Shown here: positions 19,601 to 27,677 of the stretch, piece after piece
Layout of the letters: every line of letters begins with the position of its first letter
Position numbering within the stretch: position 1 is the first letter of the stretch
Assembly (NCBI RefSeq): GCF_030160075.1
Contig: NZ_BSNQ01000003.1
Location: forward strand, 986,625-1,050,624
Direction of reading: 5' to 3'
Length of the DNA stretch: 64,000 nt
Origin: Dyella lipolytica
Lineage (GTDB): Bacteria > Pseudomonadota > Gammaproteobacteria > Xanthomonadales > Rhodanobacteraceae
Position numbers and translations under genes: made by a program
The notes under the pieces: generated by a model
What the model was told of the DNA's origin: nothing
What the model saw: the letters and a program-made list of their open reading frames with translations, nothing else
Database searches by the model: none

Positions 19601-20932
19601 CAGCTAGTGGTGGGGCGTTCCAAAGGTGCGCATCTGTGGGATCTGGATGGCAACGAATACGTCGACGCACTGAATGGTTTCGGCATGAGTCTGTTCGGCT
19701 GGCAGCCGGACTTTGTGCTCGAAGCGGTGCGGCGCCAGCTTGACCTTGGCTACGAGATCGGCCCGCAGCATCCACTTTCCGGAGAGGTGGCGCGGTTGGT
19801 CTGCGAACTGACGGGACACGATCGCGCGGCGTTATGCAACACCGGCTCGGAAGCCGTGCTCGGCGCCTTGCGCATTGCGCGCACCGTCACTGGACGCAGC
19901 ACTGTGGTGCTGTTCACCGGCGCCTATCACGGCATCATCGATGAAATGCTGGTTCGCGGCACCAAGAAGCTGCGTGCTGTGCCCGCCGCGCCGGGCATTT
20001 TGCGCAACACGGCGGAGAACGTGTTGGTGCTCGACTACGGCACGCCGGAGTCGCTGGAGATCATCCGCTCCCGCGCGAACGAACTGGCCGCCGTGTTGAT
20101 CGAGCCGGTGCAAAGTCGTCGCCCGGATTTCCAGCCCGTGGATTTCCTCAAGGACGTGCGCAAGATCACCACCGAGTCCGGTGCGCTATGCATCTTCGAC
20201 GAGATCGTTACAGGCTTCCGCACGCATCCAGGCGGCACGCAGGCGTTGTTCGGCATCAAGGCCGACGTTGCCACGTACGGCAAGGTGGTCGGCGGCGGTT
20301 ATCCGATCGGCGTGATCGCAGGTAAGCGCGAGTACATGGACGCGCTCGATGGCGGCGCCTGGCAGTACGGCGACGACTCGGTACCGACGGTAGGCGTCAC
20401 CTACTTCGCCGGTACCTTCGTACGCCACCCGCTCGCGCTCGCGGCCGCCAAAGCGTCGCTTGAGTACATGAAAGCACAAGGCCCCACGCTGCAGGAGCGA
20501 CTCAGCGCACGCACTTCAGCGCTGGCCGACGAACTCAATGCATTCTGCCGCGAGGCAGGCGCGCCGATCGCGATCAAGCAATTCGGTTCCGTGTGGAAAA
20601 CCCAGTTCCTCGAGGATCACCCGCTGCAAGATCTGCTGTTCGCGATGATCCGCAGCCGCGGCGTGCACATTCTCGACAACTTCCCCTGCTTCATGACGAC
20701 GGCGCACAGCGAAGCCGACGTGCAACGCATCGCACAGGCTTACAAGGAATCGGTGAGCGAACTGCTGGAAAGCGAATTCATGCCGCGCCACGCCGCCACT
20801 GTGCGCACCGTGATGGAAGCGAGCCACCCGCCCGTGCCAGGCGCGCGGCTGGGACGCGAACCGGATGGACGCCCGTGCTGGTTCGTGCCGAACCCGGAGC
20901 AACCCGGTAAATATATGAAGGTGAGCGCATGA
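13664..20932 (+). CDS. Hybrid NRPS/PKS synthetase: A-PCP-KS-AT-ACP-aminotransferase
   Basis: About 2422 residues from TTG 13664, which has GGGGAG six bases upstream (an earlier TTG at 13526 lacks one). Domains in order: an unassigned N-terminal region of about 220 residues; adenylation about 225-705 (YTSGSTGTPKG near 362, NGKLDRRAL near 695); PCP with GGDSL near 750; KS about 812-1240 with the active Cys in TACSTS near 983, EAHGTA and KSNVGH; AT about 1335-1620 with GHSVGE and AFHS, the malonyl-type signature; ACP with LGLDSL near 1751; and a class-III PLP aminotransferase about 1930-2390 with the Lys in YGKVVGGGYPIG. There is no KR, DH or ER. The inferred chemistry is loading of an amino acid, one malonate extension, then transamination of the beta-ketone. 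By-eye A-domain code positions read D A L W F G G T F K, close to valine-type codes. Confidence 0.93.
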   Translation: MSANHTSTSSAEGMRLLEVLPHRARAQSHGWHRRSYALDTTLASALAGLAASSSHVLCAALGLVEAHLTGVDAVALTLQDAAGTRQATVEVASEGTPASWIDTCSDALIHCNDAPQPSAWCAHDRGARPVKPTHAASIWHLHCAGDSRLEVAFDAPLDADDVDLLAHCVLRALAALVVLPGESLDAFSLIDDNERLQLLVGWNATAIPRRQADTVHGLFHAIATAHPDAIAVSMGSASLSYAGLDRRANTIATHLREAGVTAGAIVGVMQARSIDTIAAILGVLKAGAAYLPLDATHPTERLAFALNDAGASVVLGHFTDCIPALPASVARLAYDDMRDTSHAGQDESALRAIDGDALAYVMYTSGSTGTPKGVAIRHRSIIRLVCGVDYVGLRPETRMLHAAPLGFDASTLEIWGPLLNGGRVVIHDEPVPTGAGLARTIADQGVTTAWLTAALFNAVVDENPLQLGGLRELFTGGEALSVEHVRRALAALPDTTISNGYGPTECTTFTCTWRIPRDLDADALSIPIGRPIADTCVYVLNPRRQPVPVGVIGELYIGGAGVARGYLQRPELDAERFVDNPFGAPGERLYRSGDLVRYRPDGAIEFVGRVDSQVKIRGFRIELGEIEAALQRHPSVRACAVLARADRPGDKRLVAYYVAASPVGAPTLRAHLATILPEFMVPASYLQLDALPVTANGKLDRRALPAPDRSRPELAVAYAPPTNPLEQQICDAMAHLLDLEQVGRDDNFFALGGDSLRALRLIEQIRSQGLGLIAAVTLFRDPTPATLARALSGDERPSIEPSRIARSRHDHDEPIAIVAMSGRFPGAADVEGFWRNLCEGRESITRFELSDLDPSIPAALRNDPAYVPARGVIDDVELFDAAFFGISPREAELMDPQQRLFLELCWECLERAGHAADAQSSPVGVFGGMYNASYFQHHVSAHPDRVDMIGAFQVMLDNEKDYIAPRVAHKLNLTGPTVSVHTACSTSLVAICQAMLSLRGGQCDMALAGGVAVTCPPRSGYLFQDGAMLSPDGHTRTFDADAKGTVFSDGAAVVLLKRLSDAQADGNTIYALIRGGAVNNDGGVRANFMSPTSAGQAAVIAMAHADAGVDARSISYVEAHGTATPIGDPIELEGLTHAFRRSTHDVGFCRIGSLKSNVGHLVIAAGAAGVIKTALSLAERQLPPSLHFRAPNPVIDFASSPFVVNDRLCEWQAEGTRRAGVSSFGVGGTNAHIVMEEAPAPPASEPAVGPQTLILSARTASALGAMATRLADHLGAQPELNLADVVWTLAIGRKTFAHRLAVVADDARTAMTQLTNAQTTAAIARSRPAQASDVVFLFPGQGAQYAGMGRDLYASEPAFRAAFDACADLLRAELGFDLRELVFTGDAEALLPTAVMQPATFAIEYALAQLWMSFGLVPAAMIGHSVGEFVAATLAGVFELRDALHLVARRGALMQQLPGGSMLSVRLPLATLQTRLPDDVQLAAENAPNACVVAGPHEAIARFQAALEAEDVACRALKTSHAFHSAMMEPALAPFRAEVANVARAEPKLPLVSTATGDWLTAEQAVSTDYWVDHLRRPVRFAVALGHALPAPSRVLLEVGPRGSLTALARQQLGTQHSHVVAVSSLADAPASECSTFALAVGQLWCHGVAIDPARFDRRQRRRRVRLPTYPFERQRCWVEAAPAGAALPAPAEITETVAAATCTEETSMSIAQAPRADRHTRLIAQLKSIFEDVAGVDLVDADVHANFIELGLDSLMLTQLALHLSKVFPVAITFRQLMVDDASLDRLAAMLDAHMPPEAPPVAAPAPVVAASVAPLSNSPLPTAPAAVIGNVVMGDAVMGNDYVRQVIEQQMQLMSQQLTLLAGGVAAPQPQPQPLPSPAMAVAAPTPAKPAEAVSDEEAALAHTRYDVKKAFGAIARIDTAARFELSPHQQARLDSFIQRYVARTRKSKDYTQAERPHMADPRVVNGFRPLLKEITYQLVVGRSKGAHLWDLDGNEYVDALNGFGMSLFGWQPDFVLEAVRRQLDLGYEIGPQHPLSGEVARLVCELTGHDRAALCNTGSEAVLGALRIARTVTGRSTVVLFTGAYHGIIDEMLVRGTKKLRAVPAAPGILRNTAENVLVLDYGTPESLEIIRSRANELAAVLIEPVQSRRPDFQPVDFLKDVRKITTESGALCIFDEIVTGFRTHPGGTQALFGIKADVATYGKVVGGGYPIGVIAGKREYMDALDGGAWQYGDDSVPTVGVTYFAGTFVRHPLALAAAKASLEYMKAQGPTLQERLSARTSALADELNAFCREAGAPIAIKQFGSVWKTQFLEDHPLQDLLFAMIRSRGVHILDNFPCFMTTAHSEADVQRIAQAYKESVSELLESEFMPRHAATVRTVMEASHPPVPGARLGREPDGRPCWFVPNPEQPGKYMKVSA

Positions 20933-23900
20933 GTACGGACACATCACAGCGGCCGGTGCTGACGGCCGTCGATTACGATCCCTTTGCCACCGCTGCGCTG
21001 ACCCGCGTAGTGCCCAGCACCGAGCCGCAGCGCGAGATCTGGTTGGCGGCCAGCATCAGTCCCGAGGCATCGCTGGCCTATAACGAATCGGTATCGTTGC
21101 GTTTCAACGGCATGCTGAACAGCGATGCCCTGCGGGCCGCCGTGCAGGAGCTGGTCGATCGCCACGATGCATTGCGCGCAAGCTTCGGCCCGGAGGGTGA
21201 CACGTTCTGCGTCAACGAACAGTTGACGCTCGAATTGCCTTTGCGCGATCTCTCCGCGGACGATGCCGCAGCCCGCACCAGCGCGCTCGCCAACTGTTTG
21301 CGTGAAGCAGTGGAAACACCGTTCGTACTCGAGCAGGCTCCCCTGTTTCGAGCCGAGCTATTGCGTCTGGCCAGCGACGATCACGTGCTTGTACTCACCG
21401 CGCACCATCTGGTCTGCGACGGCTGGTCATGGTGGGTGCTGGTGCACGAACTGTCTTCGCTGTACGCCGCGCGCACCGGCGAATCGGTGCGACCGTTGCC
21501 GACGCCCGAATCGTTCGCCGACTATGCACTGGCCCAAGCCAGCCAGGGCGATCAGCGCGCCTTCGCCACGGATGAAGCGTATTGGCTGTCCCGCTACGCC
21601 GACAGTATCCCGGTGCTGGACTTGCCGACCGATCGCAGTCGTCCGGCGCAACGCACATTCGCTTCCAAGCGCGAGGACCATGTTTTCGACACGGCGCTGC
21701 TAGATGCCATCAAAGGCATGGGCGCGCGACGCGGCGTCAGCCTGTTCGCCACGCTGTTGGGTAGCTTCGCCACGCTCATGACCCGGCTGTCCGGTCAGCA
21801 TGAAGCGGTGATCGGCATTCCCACGGCGGCACAAGCGAGCACCGGTGACGGACAGCTGGTCGGCCATTGCGTGAGCTTGCTGCCTTTGCGCTGCGCAGCG
21901 GATCCCGCCGCGCCATTCGCGCAGTTGCTCAAAGATACCCAGGCCACGCTGCTGGAAGCGCTGGAGCACCAGCACTACACCTTCGGCAGTCTGCTGAAAC
22001 GACTGGGCGTCCGACGCGAGCCGAGCCGCCTGCCGCTGGTCAGCGTGCTGTTCAACATCGACCAGGCGCTGGATCACGAAGCAGCGGCATTTCAGGGCGC
22101 ACACCTTACGTTCGCGAGCAATCCGCGCCACTACGAGAACTTCGAACTGTCGGTCAACGCAGTGCAGGAGCACGGCCAGCTTCGATTGGAATGCCAGTAC
22201 AACAGCGACCTGTTCGATGCGGCCACGGTACGCCGCTGGTTGCAGGCCTACGAAACCCTGCTGCGCGCTGCCGTCGCACAAACGGACGCCGCACTCGGCG
22301 AACTGCCCTTGGTCGACGAAGCCGGCCGACGTGAACTGGCAGGGTGGCAACCTGCCCCCACGCCGTTCGACGTAGATCGTCGCGCGCACGAGTTCTTCGA
22401 AGCGCAATGCGATCGCGCACCCGAGCGCACCGCCGTCCGCGCCGGCGACAGCACGCTCACTTATGCGCAACTGGACGAACGCGCGAATCGCATCGCGCGC
22501 TTGTTGCGCAGCCGCGGCGTACGCAGCGGCGCGCTGGTCGGCATTGCGCTGGAGCGCGGTATCGACATGCTCGCCGCGTTGCTTGGCGTACTCAAGACGG
22601 GTGCCGGCTATGTGCCGCTCGACCCGGCTTTTCCGGAAGAACGGCTCGCTTTCATGGTGAGCGACGCGAGTCTGGCGGCCTTGGTCACTGAGCAAGCGCA
22701 CGCCGCCCGCTTCGATCTGCGCGGACGCCCGGTGCTGGCGCTCGACCAGCTCGTCGCGGAACTGGCAGCGCAACCGGCGACGCGCCTTGCCACCGACACC
22801 GATGCCGTCGCGCCCGACGCGGTGGCTTACGTGATCTACACATCCGGCTCGACCGGGCGCCCCAAGGGCGTGCAGGTACCGCATCGAGCGACCGCGAACT
22901 TTCTCACCACGACGCAGCGCGAGCCAGGCATGCGTGCCGACGACCGCTTGGTCGCGGTGACGACGCTTTCGTTCGACATCGCCTTCATGGAATTGATGCT
23001 GCCGCTGGCCGTAGGCGCCGAAGTGATCGTGGCGAGTCGGGAACAAGTGCGCGATGGCGTGCTACTCCGCAAGCTGGTCGAAACCAGCGGCGCCACCTAC
23101 TTGCAGGCCACGCCTGCCGGGTGGCGGCTGTTGCTCGATGCGGGCTGGCAGGGACATCCGGGTTTTCGCGCCGTCAGCGGCGGCGAACCTTTGTCGCTGG
23201 CGTTGGCCGAGGCATTGCTCGCGCGTTGCGGTGAAGTCTGGAACGGTTATGGCCCCACCGAGGCGACGGTGTACGCGACGTTCTGGCGGGTCGAGAACCC
23301 GCGCGCCGGCATCGTGATCGGCCGCCCGGTGGCGAACACCACCGTGTGGGTGCTCGATCCGCAGCGTCAGCTGTGCCCGGCGGGTGTGCCTGGCGAATTG
23401 TGGATCGGCGGCGCCGGCGTTGCGCTCGGATATCTCAATCGACCGGAGTTGAGCGCCGAACGCTTCGTCCGCGATCCCTATGCCGATGCGTCACACGCAC
23501 GGTTATATCGCACCGGCGACCGTGGCCGCTGGCTCGCTAACGGCACGCTGGAACACCAGGGACGTCTGGACTTCCAGGTGAAGTTGCGCGGCTTCCGCAT
23601 CGAACCCGGCGAAATCGAAGCGAACCTGGCCGCAAAACCGGAAGTAGCACACGCCGTGGTCATCGTGCGCGAAGACCGGCCCGGCGACGCGCGCCTGGTG
23701 GCCTATCTGGTCGCGCGCGCCGGCATGACGGTGGACGAGACAGGCTTGCGCGTGCACTTGCGCCAGGTGCTGCCGGAATACATGGTGCCGCAGCATTTCA
23801 TCGTGCTCGATGCCATGCCCTTGCTGCCCAACGGCAAGATCGGCCGCGCGCGGCTGCCCGCGCCCGCCGATGCGTTGCCACAGCAAGACGCTGCCGCAGT

Positions 23901-26900
23901 GCACACCGCGCCACGCGACGAACTGGAACGTCAGGTAAGCGACGCGATGGCAGTGGTGCTCGGCGCCGCCGGCCTAGGAGTCGACGACAACTTCTTCGAT
24001 CGTGGCGGTCATTCGCTGCTCGCGGCCCAGCTCACCGCGCGGCTCAATCGCGAGCTTAGCCTCAACCTGCCCTTGGCCGCGCTGTTCGAAGCGCCGACCG
24101 TCGCACAACTCGCGGAACGCATTCGTGGCGTGCAAGCCACCGACACACAGCGTCCACTGCCGAAGATTGCGCGCCTGCCCGATCGTCAGCGAGCACCCTT
24201 GTCCATCTTGCAACAGCGCATGCTTTACCTCGAGCAAATGCGCGGTGAGCGTACCGCCTACAACACTCCCTCGGCACATCGCTTGCGCGGCCCGATGAAC
24301 GAGCAGTTGTTCGAGCGTGCCTTGCAGGACGTGGTGCGGCGTCAGGCGGTGTTGCGCACATCCATCGAAACCGAAGGCGACGAACCGCAACAGCGCATCC
24401 ACGATACCGTCGACGTGACGCTGCTGCCGGTCGAAGATCTTTCCGCCATCCCGGCCGAAACACGCGAAGCCGAACTCAAACGCCGGCTCGAACAGTTGAT
24501 CGACGAGCCGTTCGACTTGTCGCGCGCTCCCCTCTTTCGTACGCGGCTGTTCCGGCTGGGTGCGGAAGAGCATGTGTTTTTCTTTGTCACCCATCACATC
24601 ATCTGGGACGGCTGGTCGTTCGACCTGCTGTATCAGGAGATGTCGGACACCTACGCCGCACTGCTGAATGGCGAGACCGCGCCGCGACCCGAGCTGGACG
24701 TGCAATACGGCGACTTCGCGGCATGGCATCGCGCGTGGCTGCGTGACGACGAGTTGAACCGGCGTCTAGTGTTCTGGAAACAGCATCTGCAGGGCGAGAT
24801 CGAGCCGCTGGAACTGCCGACGGATCATCCGCGCCCGCTGCGCATGTCCGGCAACGGTGCCACCGAATGGCTGCAACTACCCAACGCCACCGCCGATGCC
24901 ATCCATGCGCTCGGCAAGCAGGCCGAGGCGACGCCGTTCATGGTGCTGCTTGCGATCTACTTCGTGTTCCTGCATCGCCAGACCGGGCAGCACGACATCA
25001 TCGTCGGCACGCCGGTGCGCGGCCGCGAAGTGCCCGAGCTCGAGCCGGTGATGGGTTATTTCGTCAACGCCTTGCCGTTGCGCATGAAGGTGGATCCCAC
25101 CCTGTCCTTTGTGAATTTCCTGCGCCAGTTGCGTGCCAGCGTGGTCGCTGCCTTTTCCTATCCCGAAGTGCCGTTCGACCAACTGGTGCAGGAACTGCAC
25201 CTACCGCGCGACGCCAGCCGGCCGCCGTTGTACCAGGCGATGTTTTCCTTCCAGGACGTACGCGGTCGCAACCGCACCTGGGGCCAGTTGCGCCACGAAC
25301 GCCTGCCGGTGTTCCAGCATGGCGCAGCGGACGATATCGGCGTGTGGTTCGTCGAACACGGTCTGGGGATGTCTGGCGGCCTCACCTACAACACCGACAT
25401 TTTCGATGCGTCGACCGCGGCGCGCCTGCGCGAGCGCTACCTCGCTCTGCTGTCGGCGGCGCTGCAGGATCCGCAACAGCCCGTCGCGCAATTGGCGCTG
25501 CTACCAGCGGCCGAGCTTGAGCTGCTCAACCGCTGGAACGCCACCGAGGTTGCCGGCATCGCCGACGGTTGCGTGCATGCCCTGGTCGAGGCGCAAACGC
25601 GACGCACGCCGGACCGCGTGGCGCTGCGCTGCGACGAACAAACCCTCAGCTACGCCCAACTCGACGCCTACGCCAACCGCATCGCTCATGCGCTGCGCGC
25701 ACAGGGCATCGGTCGAGGTGCGCTGGTCGGCATCGCGCTCGACCGCGGCTTCGGCCTGGTCGCAGCCGTACTCGGTGCGCTGAAAGCCGGCGCCGGGTAT
25801 GTGCCGCTCGATCCGGCCTTCCCACGCGACCGGCTCACCTTGATGGTCGAGGACGCAGACATCGGCGTGCTGATCACCGAACACCGTTTCGCCGACCGTT
25901 TCGTCATCGGTCAGCGTGCCGTGCTGTGGCTGGACGAATCCGCTTCGCTCGATGCGCTGCCTGCCTCACCGCTCGCGCCGGATACGCAGAGCGCGACGCC
26001 GACATCGGTGGCCTACGTGATCTACACCTCCGGTTCGACCGGACGTCCGAAAGGCGTGGCGATTCCGCACCGCGCCGTGCGCAACTTCCTCGCGAGCATG
26101 TGCGAACGACCGGGATTGCGCGAGGACGACCGGCTGGTCTCGGTAACCACCTTGTCGTTCGACATCGCGGTGCTCGAGCTGTTCGGGCCGCTCGGCATCG
26201 GTGCCGAAGTCGTGCTGGCACGGCGCGAGGAAGTGATGGATGGCGAATCGCTGATGGGGCTGCTCGCATCGAGCAAGGCCACCGTGATGCAGGCGACACC
26301 GGCCACCTGGCGTGTGCTGCTGAAGGCGGGTTGGCAAGGCTCGCCCGGCTTCCGGGCGCTGTGCGGCGGCGAGGCGCTGGCGCTGGACCTGGCCGTCGAA
26401 CTTTGCGCACGCTGCGCCGAGGTATGGAACATGTATGGCCCCACCGAGACGACGGTGTGGTCGACCTGCTGGCAGGTGGAACATCCGGAACGCGGTCTTT
26501 CGATCGGCACGCCGATCGCCAACACCACGGTGTGGATCCTCGATGCGCAAGGCCAACGTTGCCCGATCGGCGTGCCCGGCGAGATCTGGATCGGCGGCGA
26601 CGGCGTCGCGCTCGGTTACCTTCATCGGCCCGAACTCACGGCCGAGCGTTTCGTTGACGATCCGTTTGCGTCGACGCCGGGTGCGCGGATGTATCGCACC
26701 GGTGACCGCGGCCGCTGGCTTGCCAACGGCACGCTCGAACATCTCGGCCGCCTGGACTTCCAGATCAAGCTGCGCGGTTTCCGCATCGAACCCAGCGAGA
26801 TCGAAATGGTGGCACGCGTGGAGCCTGCGGTGAGCGATTGCGTCGCCGTGACTTGGGATGTCACGCCGCAGGATCGACGTCTTGTCCTGTATGCCGTGTC

Positions 26901-27396
26901 CATGGAATCCGAAGACACCCTGTTCCCGCGCTTGCGTGCCCAGCTGTCGGCGCAATTGCCGGGTTACATGCAGCCGCAGCACCTGGTGCTTCTGCCTGCG
27001 CTGCCGCAAACGCCCAACGGTAAAGTCGATCGTAAGGCGTTGCCGCCGCCGGTGGTCAAGATAGCGCCCGCTACCGACGCACGTTCCCGCGGTCCGGTGC
27101 CGCCGCCCATCGACGATCCGCGACAGCGCTATCTGGCCGGCATCTGGTGCGAGCTCATCGGTGTGCAGGACGTGCGTCCGGCGGACAACTTCTTCGATGC
27201 CGGTGGTCATTCGCTCTTGGCGATCGACATGGCAGCGCGCGTGCGTCGGGAAACCGGTGTGCGTCTGAACCTGCTCAGCATCGCCACCGGTACGCTCGCC
27301 ACGCTTGCCAGCGAATTGCCGGAGAGCATCGCTGACAAGCCTGCGCGACCGACTACGTTGGGCGGCCGTCTGCGCCGTTTGTTCGAACCACGCTGA
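20929..27396 (+). CDS. Dimodular NRPS: C-A-PCP-C-A-PCP, no thioesterase
   Basis: A 2155-residue protein whose ATG overlaps the stop of the PKS gene (ATGA), so the two are translationally coupled. C1 about 25-440 has the HHLVCDG active motif near 158; A1 about 465-980 (YTSGSTGRPKG near 637); PCP1 with GGHSLLA near 1022; C2 about 1085-1520 with HHIIWDG near 1222; A2 about 1545-2045; PCP2 with GGHSLLA near 2092. The protein stops about 60 residues after the last PCP, with no thioesterase, reductase or terminal C domain. C1 should form the amide on the aminated polyketide unit. By-eye specificity positions read D I M Q V G G V Y K for A1 (not assignable) and D I L Q L G M V W K for A2 (resembling glycine-type codes). 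The two modules share long near-identical stretches, which indicates module duplication. Confidence 0.93.
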   Translation: MSTDTSQRPVLTAVDYDPFATAALTRVVPSTEPQREIWLAASISPEASLAYNESVSLRFNGMLNSDALRAAVQELVDRHDALRASFGPEGDTFCVNEQLTLELPLRDLSADDAAARTSALANCLREAVETPFVLEQAPLFRAELLRLASDDHVLVLTAHHLVCDGWSWWVLVHELSSLYAARTGESVRPLPTPESFADYALAQASQGDQRAFATDEAYWLSRYADSIPVLDLPTDRSRPAQRTFASKREDHVFDTALLDAIKGMGARRGVSLFATLLGSFATLMTRLSGQHEAVIGIPTAAQASTGDGQLVGHCVSLLPLRCAADPAAPFAQLLKDTQATLLEALEHQHYTFGSLLKRLGVRREPSRLPLVSVLFNIDQALDHEAAAFQGAHLTFASNPRHYENFELSVNAVQEHGQLRLECQYNSDLFDAATVRRWLQAYETLLRAAVAQTDAALGELPLVDEAGRRELAGWQPAPTPFDVDRRAHEFFEAQCDRAPERTAVRAGDSTLTYAQLDERANRIARLLRSRGVRSGALVGIALERGIDMLAALLGVLKTGAGYVPLDPAFPEERLAFMVSDASLAALVTEQAHAARFDLRGRPVLALDQLVAELAAQPATRLATDTDAVAPDAVAYVIYTSGSTGRPKGVQVPHRATANFLTTTQREPGMRADDRLVAVTTLSFDIAFMELMLPLAVGAEVIVASREQVRDGVLLRKLVETSGATYLQATPAGWRLLLDAGWQGHPGFRAVSGGEPLSLALAEALLARCGEVWNGYGPTEATVYATFWRVENPRAGIVIGRPVANTTVWVLDPQRQLCPAGVPGELWIGGAGVALGYLNRPELSAERFVRDPYADASHARLYRTGDRGRWLANGTLEHQGRLDFQVKLRGFRIEPGEIEANLAAKPEVAHAVVIVREDRPGDARLVAYLVARAGMTVDETGLRVHLRQVLPEYMVPQHFIVLDAMPLLPNGKIGRARLPAPADALPQQDAAAVHTAPRDELERQVSDAMAVVLGAAGLGVDDNFFDRGGHSLLAAQLTARLNRELSLNLPLAALFEAPTVAQLAERIRGVQATDTQRPLPKIARLPDRQRAPLSILQQRMLYLEQMRGERTAYNTPSAHRLRGPMNEQLFERALQDVVRRQAVLRTSIETEGDEPQQRIHDTVDVTLLPVEDLSAIPAETREAELKRRLEQLIDEPFDLSRAPLFRTRLFRLGAEEHVFFFVTHHIIWDGWSFDLLYQEMSDTYAALLNGETAPRPELDVQYGDFAAWHRAWLRDDELNRRLVFWKQHLQGEIEPLELPTDHPRPLRMSGNGATEWLQLPNATADAIHALGKQAEATPFMVLLAIYFVFLHRQTGQHDIIVGTPVRGREVPELEPVMGYFVNALPLRMKVDPTLSFVNFLRQLRASVVAAFSYPEVPFDQLVQELHLPRDASRPPLYQAMFSFQDVRGRNRTWGQLRHERLPVFQHGAADDIGVWFVEHGLGMSGGLTYNTDIFDASTAARLRERYLALLSAALQDPQQPVAQLALLPAAELELLNRWNATEVAGIADGCVHALVEAQTRRTPDRVALRCDEQTLSYAQLDAYANRIAHALRAQGIGRGALVGIALDRGFGLVAAVLGALKAGAGYVPLDPAFPRDRLTLMVEDADIGVLITEHRFADRFVIGQRAVLWLDESASLDALPASPLAPDTQSATPTSVAYVIYTSGSTGRPKGVAIPHRAVRNFLASMCERPGLREDDRLVSVTTLSFDIAVLELFGPLGIGAEVVLARREEVMDGESLMGLLASSKATVMQATPATWRVLLKAGWQGSPGFRALCGGEALALDLAVELCARCAEVWNMYGPTETTVWSTCWQVEHPERGLSIGTPIANTTVWILDAQGQRCPIGVPGEIWIGGDGVALGYLHRPELTAERFVDDPFASTPGARMYRTGDRGRWLANGTLEHLGRLDFQIKLRGFRIEPSEIEMVARVEPAVSDCVAVTWDVTPQDRRLVLYAVSMESEDTLFPRLRAQLSAQLPGYMQPQHLVLLPALPQTPNGKVDRKALPPPVVKIAPATDARSRGPVPPPIDDPRQRYLAGIWCELIGVQDVRPADNFFDAGGHSLLAIDMAARVRRETGVRLNLLSIATGTLATLASELPESIADKPARPTTLGGRLRRLFEPR

Positions 27397-27402
27397 GATA
27401 AG

Positions 27403-27667
27403 AGCCTGTCCTCATCGTTCGCGTGGCCCGCGCCGGGATCTGTTTGCACGCAAGACCAGGAAGAACGAGTGAAGTGTATGCCGATACATGAGCGAGTGAT
27501 GACGCAGGATTGCGGGCAAACAGACCCGGCCCTTCGGGTTGTCGCTGAGTGGCCGCCATGCGGCAGCGCGCGGCTTGGCCTGACAGCCAGTCAGGCGCTG
27601 CGCCACGCACTACCACCTGACGGCCACTCAGCGACAACGCGGGCTACGCGAACGATGAGGACAGGCT
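27403..27667 (+). repeat. 265-bp nested inverted-repeat element (MITE-like or structured RNA)
   Basis: The outer arms 27403-27432 and 27638-27667 are complementary at 29 of 30 positions. Directly inside them, 27433-27453 pairs with 27510-27529 (one bulge, one mismatch) and 27538-27555 pairs perfectly with 27621-27638. A further 7-bp hairpin sits at 27578-27596. The element therefore folds as a three-way junction on paper. It encodes no plausible protein, fills the whole gap between the NRPS stop and the glycosyltransferase operon, and ends about 10 bp before the next start codon. No clear target-site duplication flanks it. Confidence 0.85.
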
Positions 27668-27677
27668 CCGAGCAGCC

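Noticed and set aside
25966-27210. A 414-residue minus-strand open frame inside the NRPS gene
   Set aside because: It is antisense to a module with complete A and PCP motifs and has no family signature.
13664-27396. A thioesterase, reductase, epimerase or MbtH-like gene with the assembly line
   Set aside because: None could be found in either synthetase or near them; the alpha/beta hydrolases at 43.7-45.4 kb are only candidates.
27403-27667. An insertion sequence with a transposase in the nested inverted-repeat element
   Set aside because: There is no open frame of transposase size or motif inside 265 bp and no clear target-site duplication.
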